Shown in pieces: positions 1 to 10,610 of a DNA stretch of 64,000 bases. Origin of the DNA: Coprinellus micaceus (taxonomy: Eukaryota; Basidiomycota; Agaricomycetes; Agaricales; Psathyrellaceae); assembly GCA_951394405.1 (NCBI GenBank), contig OX596337.1, positions 2,170,001-2,234,000 of the forward strand. The letters run 5' to 3'. The position numbers were made by a program, and so were the translations under genes. Under the pieces are notes generated by a model. The model was not told the DNA's origin. It saw nothing but the letters and a program-made list of their open reading frames with translations, and searched no databases. Each line of letters opens with the position of its first letter. The first letter of the stretch is position 1.

Positions 1-495
1 CTAGTCAGAAAGAGATGAAAAGAGCGGTGATGGTGCCGATATAACAATTGTAGTCTCCTAAATCCCTTCCAAGGCCCTCACCTGCAACCATCATATCGAT
101 TTCGCACGCGTGCTGTCGCCAAATGCCGAGCCCCTGTTAAATTGATTCCGCAAACGACAAACATCTGGATTGGGGGTGGCAAATCTAATCATGGAGGTTG
201 GGAGGCATAGTACACGAACTTGAAATCTAAGGGGTATGGTGGTGGTACGGGAGCGTAGTGATATAGACCTTAAACGCAGTCAATAGCAAGTACAGTGTGA
301 TTTTTTTACGGCAAGAAAGAGATAAACTCATCCATCCCAGGCAGAAACCAACTTCGGGGTCACGAATAACATCTTGACACGAAAATATAATCCTAGGAGA
401 CACGAAATGTCCGGGCAAATGGGCGTCCTCAGACCTAGGACGAGTTCGAGTTTGAAGAAGACAGGTCGGGGTGCATCGCTTCTGTTAGTCAGTCG
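1..495. other. Intergenic sequence, window edge
   Basis: I see no supportable gene here. The short open frames lack splice signals and family resemblance. The right end should hold the 3' UTR of the minus-strand CCCH gene that stops at 496. Confidence 0.4.
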
Positions 496-2373
496 TTAGA
501 GAGATGCGATATCCATCGAAGTCTGCAATTGAATAGACGCACCGCCCTTGAACCAGCATTTGCCCTTGCTCAAATGGAAGCACTTGGGACCGTTGGGGCA
601 GACATGGCCCCAGCAGCATTTATCGCCATAGGGACACGGGACTCCTGCGGCGGCGAACTGTCTGTTAGTATAGCCTCGAGAGATAACAGCGGCGCTACCA
701 ACCATTTTTGAGCCAGTTGCATGGTGCCTTCTTCGCGTTGTTGGCCAACTGGTTGAGCTGCTCCGGGGTCAGCAGGTAGTCATGAGAATACTTGCAGATC
801 CCAGACTTCAAATGAAGAGTAAGCGACTGTGGGTCCGGGGTCTAGAAGAATCACACCCACCCCCTTCGAACACGACATCAGGTAGTGTTCATTACACGGC
901 GGAGGATTCTCTACCCCAGGTCAATATGGTTAGCATCACTATCTTGTTAATATATCAGCGCACCCACGTTTATGGAGAGGCTACCCGAGGCGAGCAGGGG
1001 AGGTCACTATCAGCCTAACCCAGATGGGCGACGTCAATACTCACCAGACTTGGGTCGATGACTCTCCCAGGAATCCGCTCTGGCGAAGTTGGGCTGATCA
1101 GACCTCCGTTGGATACGCCGTTGAAGTGAGTGGTAGACAGAGGGCTCAGCTTGGCCCTCGACCCACGTTGCAGGCGCTCGGGCATGAACAGACCATCGAG
1201 CCTGAGACGAGGGAGAGGATGTTGCGCGGGTTGTTCTGTTGTGTTGGCTTCGAGGCCAGAGAGTAACAATGCGATCTTCCCAAGCAATTGTTCTTGCTCG
1301 AAGCCGTTGAACAGCGGGGTGTAGACTGCGGGGTCATAGCCTGTGTTCGAGAACCCATCAGGATAGGTAAATCGACAACGAGGGCCTCTTTAGCATGGTG
1401 CTTACCACCGAAGAATACCCGGATGGTTTGAGTGAACCGTACATATGTCTGGAGGTATTCTGTTGAAGTAAGACAACCATCGGTAAGCGAACGCACGATG
1501 AAGAAGTTGCCTACCCTTTATTTTCGAGTCCACTGAGTTGTTGTAGCCGACGTCGATAATCGAGAACCTCGCCGAGGCCTGGCTGAAACCCTAGTGCAGG
1601 CGATGTGAAAGATGGATCAGAGAAGGTAATCCATGGCTTCGCCGCGGTCAGGAAGCGAAGAAAGGACTCACAGCGAAGAAGCCTTCAAACTGCTCATGAT
1701 TGCAGACGCCGTTGGACAGCACGGTCTCGAGTAGCTCGGCCTTGTTGTAATAGATGGTGATCCAGAACGACAGGCGCCCGTAGACGTGGACCTCCTCCTT
1801 AGTGAGATGTTCCGCAATGGCCTTGGTAATTTCCTGCGCAGCCATACGCCCCCCTTGGAAGCCTTGCAGCAGGAATTCCCGGTTAAATACAAGTTCGTCG
1901 CCGTTAATGACGCACAGAATGAGCGGGTTTTGGTTCTAACAGCATGCGAGTCAGTCCCCGACGCGCGGATGCGGTTGCCACCCCGCCACAACCGTGGACT
2001 CACCGATTTGAAATAATCCAAGCCGGAAATCTGCCTGTTGAGAGCCGCAATCTGCACGTTATGTGCCTCGCTGGCCTCCAGCGCCTGAGAGTGTGCTTGC
2101 TTCCAAACATGAAGCTCGACTTCGAGCTCCGCGACGCGTTGCTCGAGATCGGCATTCCTCTTCAGCATGGAGGACGAGAGATCTATATGGCACATGAGAA
2201 TCGGATTTTCCCCATTTTCCGAGGCATGGTTGGCCACATACGGACAAGCCTGCTCAGCGTCTCGTCCCTGCGACGTCGATCATCAGTTGGCGGTCACAAG
2301 GGCCTGATAGGCGAGGAGCGGGCGCATACCAGAGCTGTTGGGTGGCTTCGCCCGGAAGATGGTGGGTAGCCAT
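496..2373 (-). CDS. CCCH zinc-finger protein with NYN-like domain, copy A
   Basis: Spliced protein of about 420 residues, likely RNA-binding. The start at 2373 (MATHHLPGEA) is set by two small introns that join to a coiled coil (residues 20-75, LEQRVAELEVEL). A conserved domain follows (about 85-255), with LILCVINGDELVF, a stretch ending in CNHEQFEGFFAGFSQAS, IIDVGYNNSVDSKIK and VFFGGYDPAVYTP. A linker leads to a CCCH finger (PPPCNEHYL, then CKYSHDYLL) and a second Cys-rich finger (VPCPYGDKCCWGHVCPNGPK). I count about nine introns, several of them within the fingers. The conserved domain belongs to a basidiomycete family that I believe is catalogued as DUF7923; its acidic motifs resemble NYN/PIN nucleases, which is inference. 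In this copy the first Asp of the GDG motif is Asn and the HDNG motif reads YDPA, so it may be catalytically dead. The neighbouring gene at 2903-4966 is a tandem paralog. Confidence 0.8.
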
Positions 2374-2902
2374 CGTAGACCTTGCTACGAGCGACTGAGA
2401 GGGCGAACAGCGTTAATAGGCGGGGATCACGAATTGCCTTCAAGCTAACGTGGGGTGGCTATAAAACATGCCTCCCAGTCGAATCAAATGAAAACAGGGG
2501 ATGGATCTTCTCCGGGGGCTGTAACCAGACGAGGAAAGTCCGTTTCGAAAAAGGAACCGCAAGGAACCGTGGGTTGACAATTATATCACCCTCAGCCTTC
2601 TGAAGCTCACACGCACGACCATGTTGCGGGCTTCATCGAAAGATTGGAAGGCTCCTTTACGTTACCACGTCAGGCGCCAAAACCTAGCGCCGATGAAAGC
2701 AGCTGTCGCCCGTTGATTCAGACCATGCGACGCGAACAATTTATTCAGAACCAGCAACCCGGACACGGAGAGAGAGAATATATACAACGTAGCTGGGCAA
2801 GCGCGGGACGGTCGCGAGGAGCTCGCGGCCGGCGTCGAATTTTCGCGGGTGATTAATTCGCGAGTCGATATAGCCTTAGCACAAAATAAACGGCATAGGC
2901 CG
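2374..2902. other. Spacer between the two CCCH paralogs
   Basis: 529 bp on the promoter side of copy A and the terminator side of copy B, both transcribed leftward. No gene or convincing structure is seen. A TATAAAA string near 2460 lies in the wrong orientation for copy A. Confidence 0.4.
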
Positions 2903-4966
2903 TCAACGTATAATGGCCGCCCGACGAGTCTTCGGAGGCGTCTTGGGAGCTTCCTTCGCTTGCGGGGTCTCTTTTGCATGCTCGGGTTTGTGCATGTCGC
3001 CTGAAACACGACGCACCCCAAGATGAGTTCTAGTCTCTTGGTGGCGAGAACCACTTACGGCCTTTGAAATAACATTTCCCCTGCCTCAGGAAGTAGCACA
3101 TATTGCCATTGGGACACTTGTGCCCAAAGCAGCAATTATCACCATGAATGCAAGCGTTGTCTAGGCGTTGTTAGTGAGAGTTGACGAGAAAGAGATGGAA
3201 CGGCACACTTGAATTAACAGCCGTGCAAGGAGTCTTTCTTGCATTTTCTTTGATTTCTTCAAATTGCCCGTCTTGCAGGATGTAGTCATGACTGTAACTG
3301 CACTTTTCACCAAACTTGCAGTGGTCGGTCAAGTAAAACTTTGTACAGGGAGGAGGAACCTCTATTGAACGGAAAGGGGTCAGATTTTGCGCGAGGCGTA
3401 GTATGTCATCACGTACGCTTTGACATTGCCTGCGTGTTATGAACATGTAGAATCCGTCAGTTCCGAATGACGGTTGCCAGAAAACTAGGTACTAACCAGA
3501 GTGGGATCCGGTTTTCGTTGTCCTTTAGATTCGATGCTAGGTCGAGCGGTCGCGGGCCGCGGCGGGAGGTCGCCCAAGTCCTCGCTGGAGGCAGAACTGC
3601 CCCCCGAGTCTAACTCGGGCGGAGAGCTCAGCCTCCTCGGCCTTTCCGGTGCTCTTAACATACTAGCCTGAGAGTAGCTCAGGTTCGAACCAGTGGGGTT
3701 AGAGCTGGAGGATTCCAGGTCCGAAAACCCAGAAGAGAAGGTTGGGAGTGCTTCTTTGCTCTGTTGGGTAGGGGTACCCTTTTGAGGTGACGGTGACCCG
3801 GCCTTCATGGGTTCAGAACCTAGCACCTCACCCGTGGTATTCGTGATCAGGTCATTGAGGGAAGTGTTGGTCAATTTCTCAGCAAGGAAGAGACTGGAGC
3901 TGGTGATGCGGGGGAGGGCGAACTCTCTGATACCGGCGGCGATTTCAGTGTAACCCGGAAGCAAGATAAATTTCTTCTCGTGCCCCTCTGTTATGTGGGA
4001 GCGAAGAGTAGTCACATAGCCATTGTCGTGACAGCCTTCACATAGATCAGCTTCTGTATGTTTATCTGCGGGAAGTGTGACGTTACCTCCAAAGATGATC
4101 TTCTTGGTTTGAGGGAGGCGGATCTCACTTTCCAGAATCGCTATTCAAGCGACGGTTAGCAGAGCACGAAATACCAGAAGACGGGAAGATACACCTTTAA
4201 TCTTAGAGTCGGCCGCCTCCTTCGCGCTGCCCACGTCGACCATTAGGAAACGTTCCTTAGCTTGATTGAAGCCAATTATGAATTCGTCAAAACATCTCTT
4301 GGCTTGCAGGAGACTGTGACGGCTGAAGGTGTCGGTAAGACCCCGTTTGTTGAGGAATATATAGACGTAGAGTTGATATTCATGCATTCCTTCTTCTGCA
4401 AGGTATCGCTTGATGGAGTCCAGAAGCTGTTCGGCGGCTAGGTGCCCACCAGTTTGCCCTTGACCGATCAGTTCAGGTTCAAATATCGCACCATCCCCGT
4501 CGACGAGGGCGATGACACGGTTTCCCTGTCAAGAGGTTTAGTTGAAACATTCTTGGCAGAGAAAAAAACTCGGAATGCTCGCCTTCTCCAATTCATCGCG
4601 TTGCTTTTCGACCAGCGCTTTAGATGATTCCAGCTCCTTAAACCTGTGCTGGAGCTCGTCATAGACTTGCTTATAAACGTTCAAATCCCTTTCAGCTGCA
4701 ATAAGCTTTGACTGATTCGTTGCAGATTCGTTCAAAATACGGAGAAGAGATCCTGATCTGGGAGTCAGTGTGCGGTTGGGCACAGTTCTGTGTCGAATTA
4801 TATACACCTTCCAACCCATTGAAGTGGTACCGCCTATCCAAGGGCCTAGGTCAGTTGTGAAAGGGATCCTGGGGGAACGAACGCACACGAGATCTTGGGG
4901 CGCAAGGATAGGCTGGCCCGCCGCATCCGGTGTGACGTGGGGGAGCTGTTGTGGTTCAGAGCTCAT
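2903..4966 (-). CDS. CCCH zinc-finger protein with NYN-like domain, copy B
   Basis: Tandem paralog of the gene at 496-2373, about 510 residues. Start MSSEPQQLPH at 4966. Order: coiled coil (about 40-86), conserved domain with IALVDGDGAIF, LMVDVGSAKEAADSKIK, IIFGGCHDNGYVTTL and ILLPGYTEIAAGI, a Ser/Pro-rich linker, a CCCH finger (PPPCTKFYLTDHCKFGEKC then SYSH), a second finger (CIHGDNCCFGHKCPNG) and a basic tail. A 52-nt intron must be removed to join FGG to CHDNGY. The intron before GNRVIAL has no usable GT donor in the right phase; a GC donor (GCGAGC) restores the frame. Unlike copy A, all acidic positions of the domain are intact (DGDG, VDVG with AADSK, HDNG). By analogy with Regnase-type NYN+CCCH proteins it could be an RNA-cleaving factor; no direct evidence supports this. 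Confidence 0.82.
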
Positions 4967-5835
4967 AGTAACTGGGGTGGAAGGGTATTGATTCGGGGCA
5001 GGCGTCGAGAGGCTATTTAACTGGCCTGAGTCGAAGTCGGACACACAGCGTTCCACAGAGGACCCGCACCACGTGGAGGCCACAAGCCCTTCACGCAGTA
5101 CAATTAAATGGTAGATGGCGACACAAGGCAGCCTTATTTGTCCAAAACGCAACCCCCAGATGTGAAGCCGACGATTAGCTCCGGAGGGTGTGGGGCTAGC
5201 CAACGAAGCCAGACGGAAGAATGAAAACCCCGCCCACTGTCTATATCGAAAATATGTGTGTGCAACGACCTAGTGGGGTCGTTGGCGATGGTTGTCAAAT
5301 TTCAATATGCACGCCCAAGGCTGAAGGAGGATAACAGTGACGAGCGCGTAGGTACAAGGCAGTGGCACCTTCTCAGAAGCAAGGCACGCCCTGATCATGA
5401 GGCCCAGGAGGCGAGCTTTACCTGCATGCATTACAAGATCAGAGTCACATCTTGGTGTATGCTGAAACCAAGGATAGACTTTTCCCAATTGGTCTCTTGG
5501 TTGGGAGCAAATGACTGCCCACGCCTCAAACGCGCAGAAAACCACGGTGTGACGCTGGAAAAGAGTCTGCGGAATTGTGATGAGTGAACGAGAGATGAAG
5601 AGGGCATTGTCAACTGAGAAGGTGGCGGGATGGGGAATAAGTTGTCTGCCACTAAATTAGGCGGAATTCGAAATCGTGTCAGTCACGTGCGAAGCGCGTC
5701 GTCGTTCATGAGGACCGTACGGCGTACTTACTACTATAGTAGTACTTTGGGACGCCTCCATCTCCCTTTCATCAACCTGCTGACCGTCGTAGGGCGTGTC
5801 ATTGTCTCTGCGATACCTTTCTATCTTAAATCCTA
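4967..5835. promoter_or_regulatory. Divergent promoter region, CCCH copy B / CDT1
   Basis: 869 bp between divergent start codons. Open frames inside lack intron structure or family resemblance. A CACGTG E-box lies at 5684-5689, about 150 bp before the CDT1 start, and a second CACGTG-containing stretch lies near 5071. No clear TATA box is seen. Confidence 0.35.
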
Positions 5836-7724
5836 ATGTCCGAGCTCTATGCCTCTCTGCAGGTTTCTCCACGAAAGAAGCGGGGGCCCCCTTCTGACGG
5901 AGGAGCCACTACAACGCCCAAGAAACTCAGGACATCGTACGTATTCATTTGGATAGCCATATCAGAGGACACTCAAATTTCATAGGAGAGCCTCTAGCTC
6001 GCCCAAAACAGTTACACTATCCCGTTCGCGCCCACCGAAGGTTGAACTGCCCAACGAATTGAACCGCCTTCTCAGAATTCAGAATGCGATTCAACAAGCT
6101 CTCTCACATGCTTTAGCAACATGCGCCATATCCCCTTCATCAGACTCTGGACGCGTTCCCAACGTTCTCAACCACATATCCCTCAGAACATACGCGGGGC
6201 TGATGACATCCTTTGGGGTGGACGACCTCAAACGCCTATGCTGGTTATGGGAATGGGATGGAGAAACGCTGCCAGAAGACAAGCCCCCTTCTGAAGAGAA
6301 CAAGAAAGAAGAAGACAACCCTTTCTTGGACGACTCTTCTTCCTCCGAATGGGCAAGGGGTTCCATGGGATTCACCATCGGCCTTGGCTCTCATTATTCC
6401 AAGTCGGAGAGGAAGCGGATTCCGGTTTACGGAGTCGGGATTGAGGTCGAGATGGATATAGACAAGGGTATGAGTGGCGGGATGGCAGCTGTTGCCCGTT
6501 GGACAGCCGCTGGGGAGACCCGACGGATGGAGTTTCTCCGTAAGCTAGAGAAGTGGGCAGAGGTAAGTTGCATGTTCATCCCAAGATCCACGCTCTAACA
6601 CACACCGTCAATTATGAAAGCTTCACGCCAAGTCTAGTTCAATCCCTCCCGTCCCTGCCGTTGAACTTCCTCCATTGCCCACTGCCACCAAGCCGTCTGC
6701 TCTGACGCGAACCCTTGCTTCTGCATCTCCTAAGAGTCCTGCTGCTTCTCAGAAATTTCCCATCACACCAGCGTCGCCTTCGAGTTCTCCTGCGAAGAAA
6801 GCCCAAAGAGACTTCGCATTGCCGTTTCCTATTCTTGGTGGTCGCTCGCAATCCCCAACCAAAATGGGGAGATTGTTATTCCCGCAGACACCCTCGAAGC
6901 GAGACTCGCCACGATGCGATGCTCTTCCGGCGACCCCTCAGAGCCCTGCTACGCCAAGCTCTTCTTCCCCACCTTCATCTGTCTTTTCTACCCCTGCCCA
7001 CCAACACGGCTCTGATGCTGATATAGTCCTCCAAACTCCCACAACCTCTCGGAGACAAGCATTGTATGAACGAATCCGTGCTCGTTCCCTTTCCAAATCT
7101 CCTACCAAACCCGGACATGACGATCTCAGCCGGACGCCCATGAGTCGGGACCAGATGCTCAAGCTCTCCCAGGATGAAATGAGGCGGCGTTGTCTTCTTG
7201 AAAGGCTTCCCGGAATTGCTGAAAGCATATGGATGTAGGTTCCTTTCATGTTCTTCCCCAACCCGGTTTCTGATCTCTTCATTTTACTCAGGCTCTTCTC
7301 AAGCTCCGGTACGGCGTCGAGTACCATGACCACTCCAACACGTAAACGCAAAGCAATCCCAGTTGCCGATGTCCTGGCCGTCGTCATCAAGTCTTCGCCT
7401 GTCCCTATTTCTAATGCGGAAGCGAACGAGTCGCTCAACATGCTCATGCAATTGTGCCCATTTTTCTTGAAGAAAGTAGTCATTTCGAGTAAAGAGTGGC
7501 TCGAGATGCCTTCCTCGGCTCAAGGCAATGCTGCCAACGGGTCTGTGCCCAGTACGCCAACGAAACACGGCGCATCTTCAAACGGGATGACTAGTCCGAT
7601 GAAGGGTCTCTCCAGCGCGGCCCACGAGCTGCTCACTAGGAGCCCGAAAGCCGTTCGACACCCACAGGGCGGCCTGCGCGAAGTACGCGAAATACTTCGC
7701 CGAGAAATCGAGTTGCAAGATTAA
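5836..7724 (+). CDS. CDT1: DNA replication licensing factor Cdt1
   Basis: Nuclear loader of MCM2-7 onto ORC/Cdc6 at origins. Four exons: MSELYASLQ start at 5836; introns after RTS (5933 region), after KLEKWAE (GTAAGT) and within ESIWM/LFSS. The central fold (about 60-220) carries [15 protein letters not shown] and [18 protein letters not shown] helices ending in [14 protein letters not shown], a winged-helix pattern typical of fungal Cdt1. A long Ser/Pro linker with many SP/TP pairs (possible CDK sites) follows. The C-terminal winged helix has [30 protein letters not shown] and [18 protein letters not shown], then a basic helix ([15 protein letters not shown]) at the end. I see no PIP-box degron of the metazoan kind at the N-terminus. 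The gene is convergent with the DUF952 gene, 99 bp between the coding ends. Confidence 0.85.
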
Positions 7725-7823
7725 CCTGCTTTGCCCATCTATCCTTGGTATCCTACTGCCTCGATTTGTACCTCCCCACGTTGTCTTTTTCCCTTTTTGT
7801 ATACCTTCGCGTCGATTTGTAGT

Positions 7824-8305
7824 CTAATATGACAACCACCCGTTTGGTACGATGGACCGCAACGCTTGTTCCCACTTCTCCCCATGCGCTTTGTTTACAC
7901 TTGCCACACTGTCCACCTCATTCTTGCCTAGCTGGTTGCCATTATACAGGTGAGGGAAGCACCCGTCCTCGCCCTCCCTTCCTTCGGCTAGCAAAAACTC
8001 GCAATCAGCCACCACCTTATCGTCATGAAAGTCCTCAACAAACCTCCTTGGGGCGTCTCCCATTTAACTTGGTCCCTAACTTTTGCATAGTCAAGGCGGA
8101 GAAGGTAGATCCGCTCGTCCCCACTGAAGAATAGGTTGAGCGTTCCGGACACTTGCTTCGCAGTCGAGAGATGGATGAAGCCGTCGCTCGCGTCCAAGCT
8201 GCTGACCGGAAGGTGGTCGGGTAGAGGGTCAGGGGGCGCGGACGAGGCAGGAACAATCTTGTAAAGGTAGGCTGGTGGAGACATGACCGATTGTGGTGAA
8301 GACAT
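7824..8305 (-). CDS. DUF952 family protein
   Basis: About 140 residues in two exons. Start MSSPQSVMSP at 8305. PPAYLYKIVP, SLDASDGFIHLSTA and GCFPHLYNGNQLG are the hallmark blocks of DUF952, a small fold of unknown reaction found in bacteria and fungi. The exons join across an intron from GTTTGT (after WETPQG) to TTGCTAG, giving WETPQGAEGREGEDG. Length is normal for the family. No partner or pathway is suggested by the neighbours. Confidence 0.85.
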
Positions 8306-8479
8306 GGAATGCGTCCTAGGCGCCCTGCGATCCGATCAGATGGTCGATCAGCTTGGAGTTGACACTTTGGGTGTGGGTATATAGGTCTTGTATTGGCTCG
8401 ATATGATACACAGTGCTCTTGAAATTTTACTTTCGGGTCTCTTCCCCACAAAACTATCGTCCCGGTGCCCAATCCCAGG

Positions 8480-10362
8480 CTATGGCATCTCCTTCGCCGG
8501 CCTTGGCTCTTTCTCTCTCCACCAAACAAACCACCTCCGGAAGGGGAGCATGACAGAATAGAACAGGCTCCAACCCCTAGCGCGCCTCCTCTGCAGGGTC
8601 CATATAATAGAGAATGTATACAATGCCAGTAGCACCGTCAACAGAAGCACCGCGAATATGGCTAGCAGTGCAGCCGCAGATATCCGATTCCATTGGTCCT
8701 CACTCGTCGCGCCCTGAGCGATGTACGCTAGGATTGCCACTGTGAAGGCAACGATAGACCATACGAGGAGGGTGGGAGGAAGGCTGAGAAGAATGGCGTG
8801 CCCTGGGATGCCAAATGTGCTCTGTTGTATGTTGTGCATGTAGGTATACTAGTAGATGCCGTGGGTTAATGAGATAGCATGATGACGAGGGGAGACTTTA
8901 AACCCACAGAATGTTTGGTAGTCGTGTTCGCTTGGTGCCTCCAGATTGAGAACACGCCAATTATGATGCTACTCATGGAGGTCAAAGCTGATACTGAAGC
9001 CGCAAGTCGAGGTCCTTCAGTAAGCTCCTCTATCGACAGAAAGCCTACTGTGGCCCTAAGGTCGACAGGCGACAGGTCAGAAATTTACTCAATCATTCTG
9101 GTTTGGGTATCACTCACGATAGCAGCACGGTAGAGATCAAGAGGAAGTGGGTATGCTCTCGTACCAGCCGATCTATATAACTCTCCCAAGTCTGTTGCAC
9201 TGCGGCCAAGCGACCGCGAAACTCGCTCGTATTCTGGGGGCAGATCAGTCTGATATAAGAGCATCAGGTCAAAGGGCGCCTGCCTTCAAATGCACCCAAT
9301 ATGTGCGGGGTATCCCAAAAAAAATTGTGTTAATGAAAAGGTTCAGCAGCATGAAAGCGTAGGGACTAGTATCTTCGAGAGAGGTTTGGGGCCTTTGTGC
9401 TGCGCTCCTCGTCTGGCGCATTCTCAGGGACTCCTTGAAGGTATACACCCCGTACGATTCTGCGTCACGGAAGCTACACACCTCGCGGAGAAACCATGAG
9501 AGGAACACGGTTTTGGCGATGGAGGTGGCGTGGTGTGGTACTGAGAAGGTGTTGTTGTATGAGGTTCGAGGGGAAGAAGTAATTGATTCTTACACGCAAA
9601 GTCTTTGAGTCGTGATGATATTTCATCGCATTCGGTCTTTGAGAAAGGAGCAATGCTCCTCACGCCTGATATCATGTTATCAGTCTGTAAGCGCGGGTCA
9701 GCGGGTAGCGTGTTCCAAAGGCCGCCTTTCACTGACGAAAAACCAGGTTAGGGCGTCTGCAGCATCCTGAAGCGCTTGAGGAGGTGTTGGTATATGTGTT
9801 GGATGGTTCCAAAGGTAATTCCAGTACAGACGGCGTAGGCGGTTCTCTAAGGATCTGATAAGTAGGGAGTTGCAGAGGACCTGATAGAAGAGCAGCTCAC
9901 GTCTCCTAGGGTTAAGATAGACCACCGTTGGCTCAAGAATATCTTCAATGGTATACGAGGCGACACAATGTCGATGGTTGATCGCCAAGCTGAAAGCCGC
10001 GACGTTATCCGCCCCTACGAGCTTCTCTGCGCTGGAGACATAAAGGTGGACCTCCATCTCCTCCTCCAGCCGCTGTATCGGGTACTCGTGGATGCATTGG
10101 TGAACCAGTTGGAGGCCGTCTGGAGTCCTGATGTCGGAGTCGGTGACGACCTTCAGCCTCTCGTTGAAGAAATAGATCCAGCCCTGAGGGTGAACACAAA
10201 GAGTCCAATCATCTGGGGTAGGCGCCTCATAAAACAGGGCGCTCTCTCTGGCAGATGTATCAGCTTCGAGCCCTCCCCAAATAATGCGCACCAATTGAGC
10301 GCTCACACGTTAAGTAGCGTGCTGGAACGCTGGGGTTCATTGTATGCGTCTGAGATGGTCAT
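8480..10362 (-). CDS. WW-like domain protein with C-terminal membrane segments
   Basis: Six or seven exons. Start MTISDAYNEP at 10362 joins through a GTGAGC intron to VESALFYEAP. The N-terminal third has a WW-like block (PDDWTLCVHPQGWIYFFNE) in which the second Trp is not obvious. The middle is helical (RSIAPFSKTECDEISSRLK; FLSWFLREVCSFRDAESYG). The C-terminal third has FLLISTVLLSATVGFLSI, a second hydrophobic stretch (SMSSIIIGVFSIW) and two strong membrane helices (VWSIVAFTVAILAYIAQ; AALLAIFAVLLLTVLLALY) before a basic tail. One intron appears to use a GC donor (AAG then GCAGGC, near 9281). The layout matches a family of uncharacterised membrane proteins common in Agaricomycetes. Function unknown. 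Confidence 0.75.
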
Positions 10363-10610
10363 GGGAGGACATGCAAAGGTAGGAACGTCCGAGAGTCCAT
10401 GTATGTTGACTTGGCTATAAAGGGGTTTCGTGAGCAGAGAAACATGTAATTCGAAGCAGTTGCCAGTTGTGCACAGGTTCCTTGACTTCCCCAGCTCGAT
10501 GACGGCACAGATGCCGACTGATCTTTACCCTCAGTTTGGGGTTAGCGCGCCTTGACCGTTCTGCTCCCAACCAACACTGCATTCTGCTCATCCATCGACC
10601 CTTTGGCAGA
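10363..10610. promoter_or_regulatory. Divergent promoter, WW protein / NSP1
   Basis: 248 bp between start codons on opposite strands. A TATAAAG string on the plus strand lies near 10415, about 190 bp before the NSP1 start. It may be a TATA element or the leader of either gene. Confidence 0.35.

Noticed and set aside
1840..1860. Apparent frameshift in CCCH copy A next to a run of G
   Set aside because: A recount gives six Gs; with a GTGAGT intron upstream removed, the frame continues as GFQGGRMAAQ without a break.
3670..3700. GGTTCGAACC, a tRNA T-loop-like string
   Set aside because: It lies in the coding region of CCCH copy B, with no acceptor stem or anticodon arm around it.
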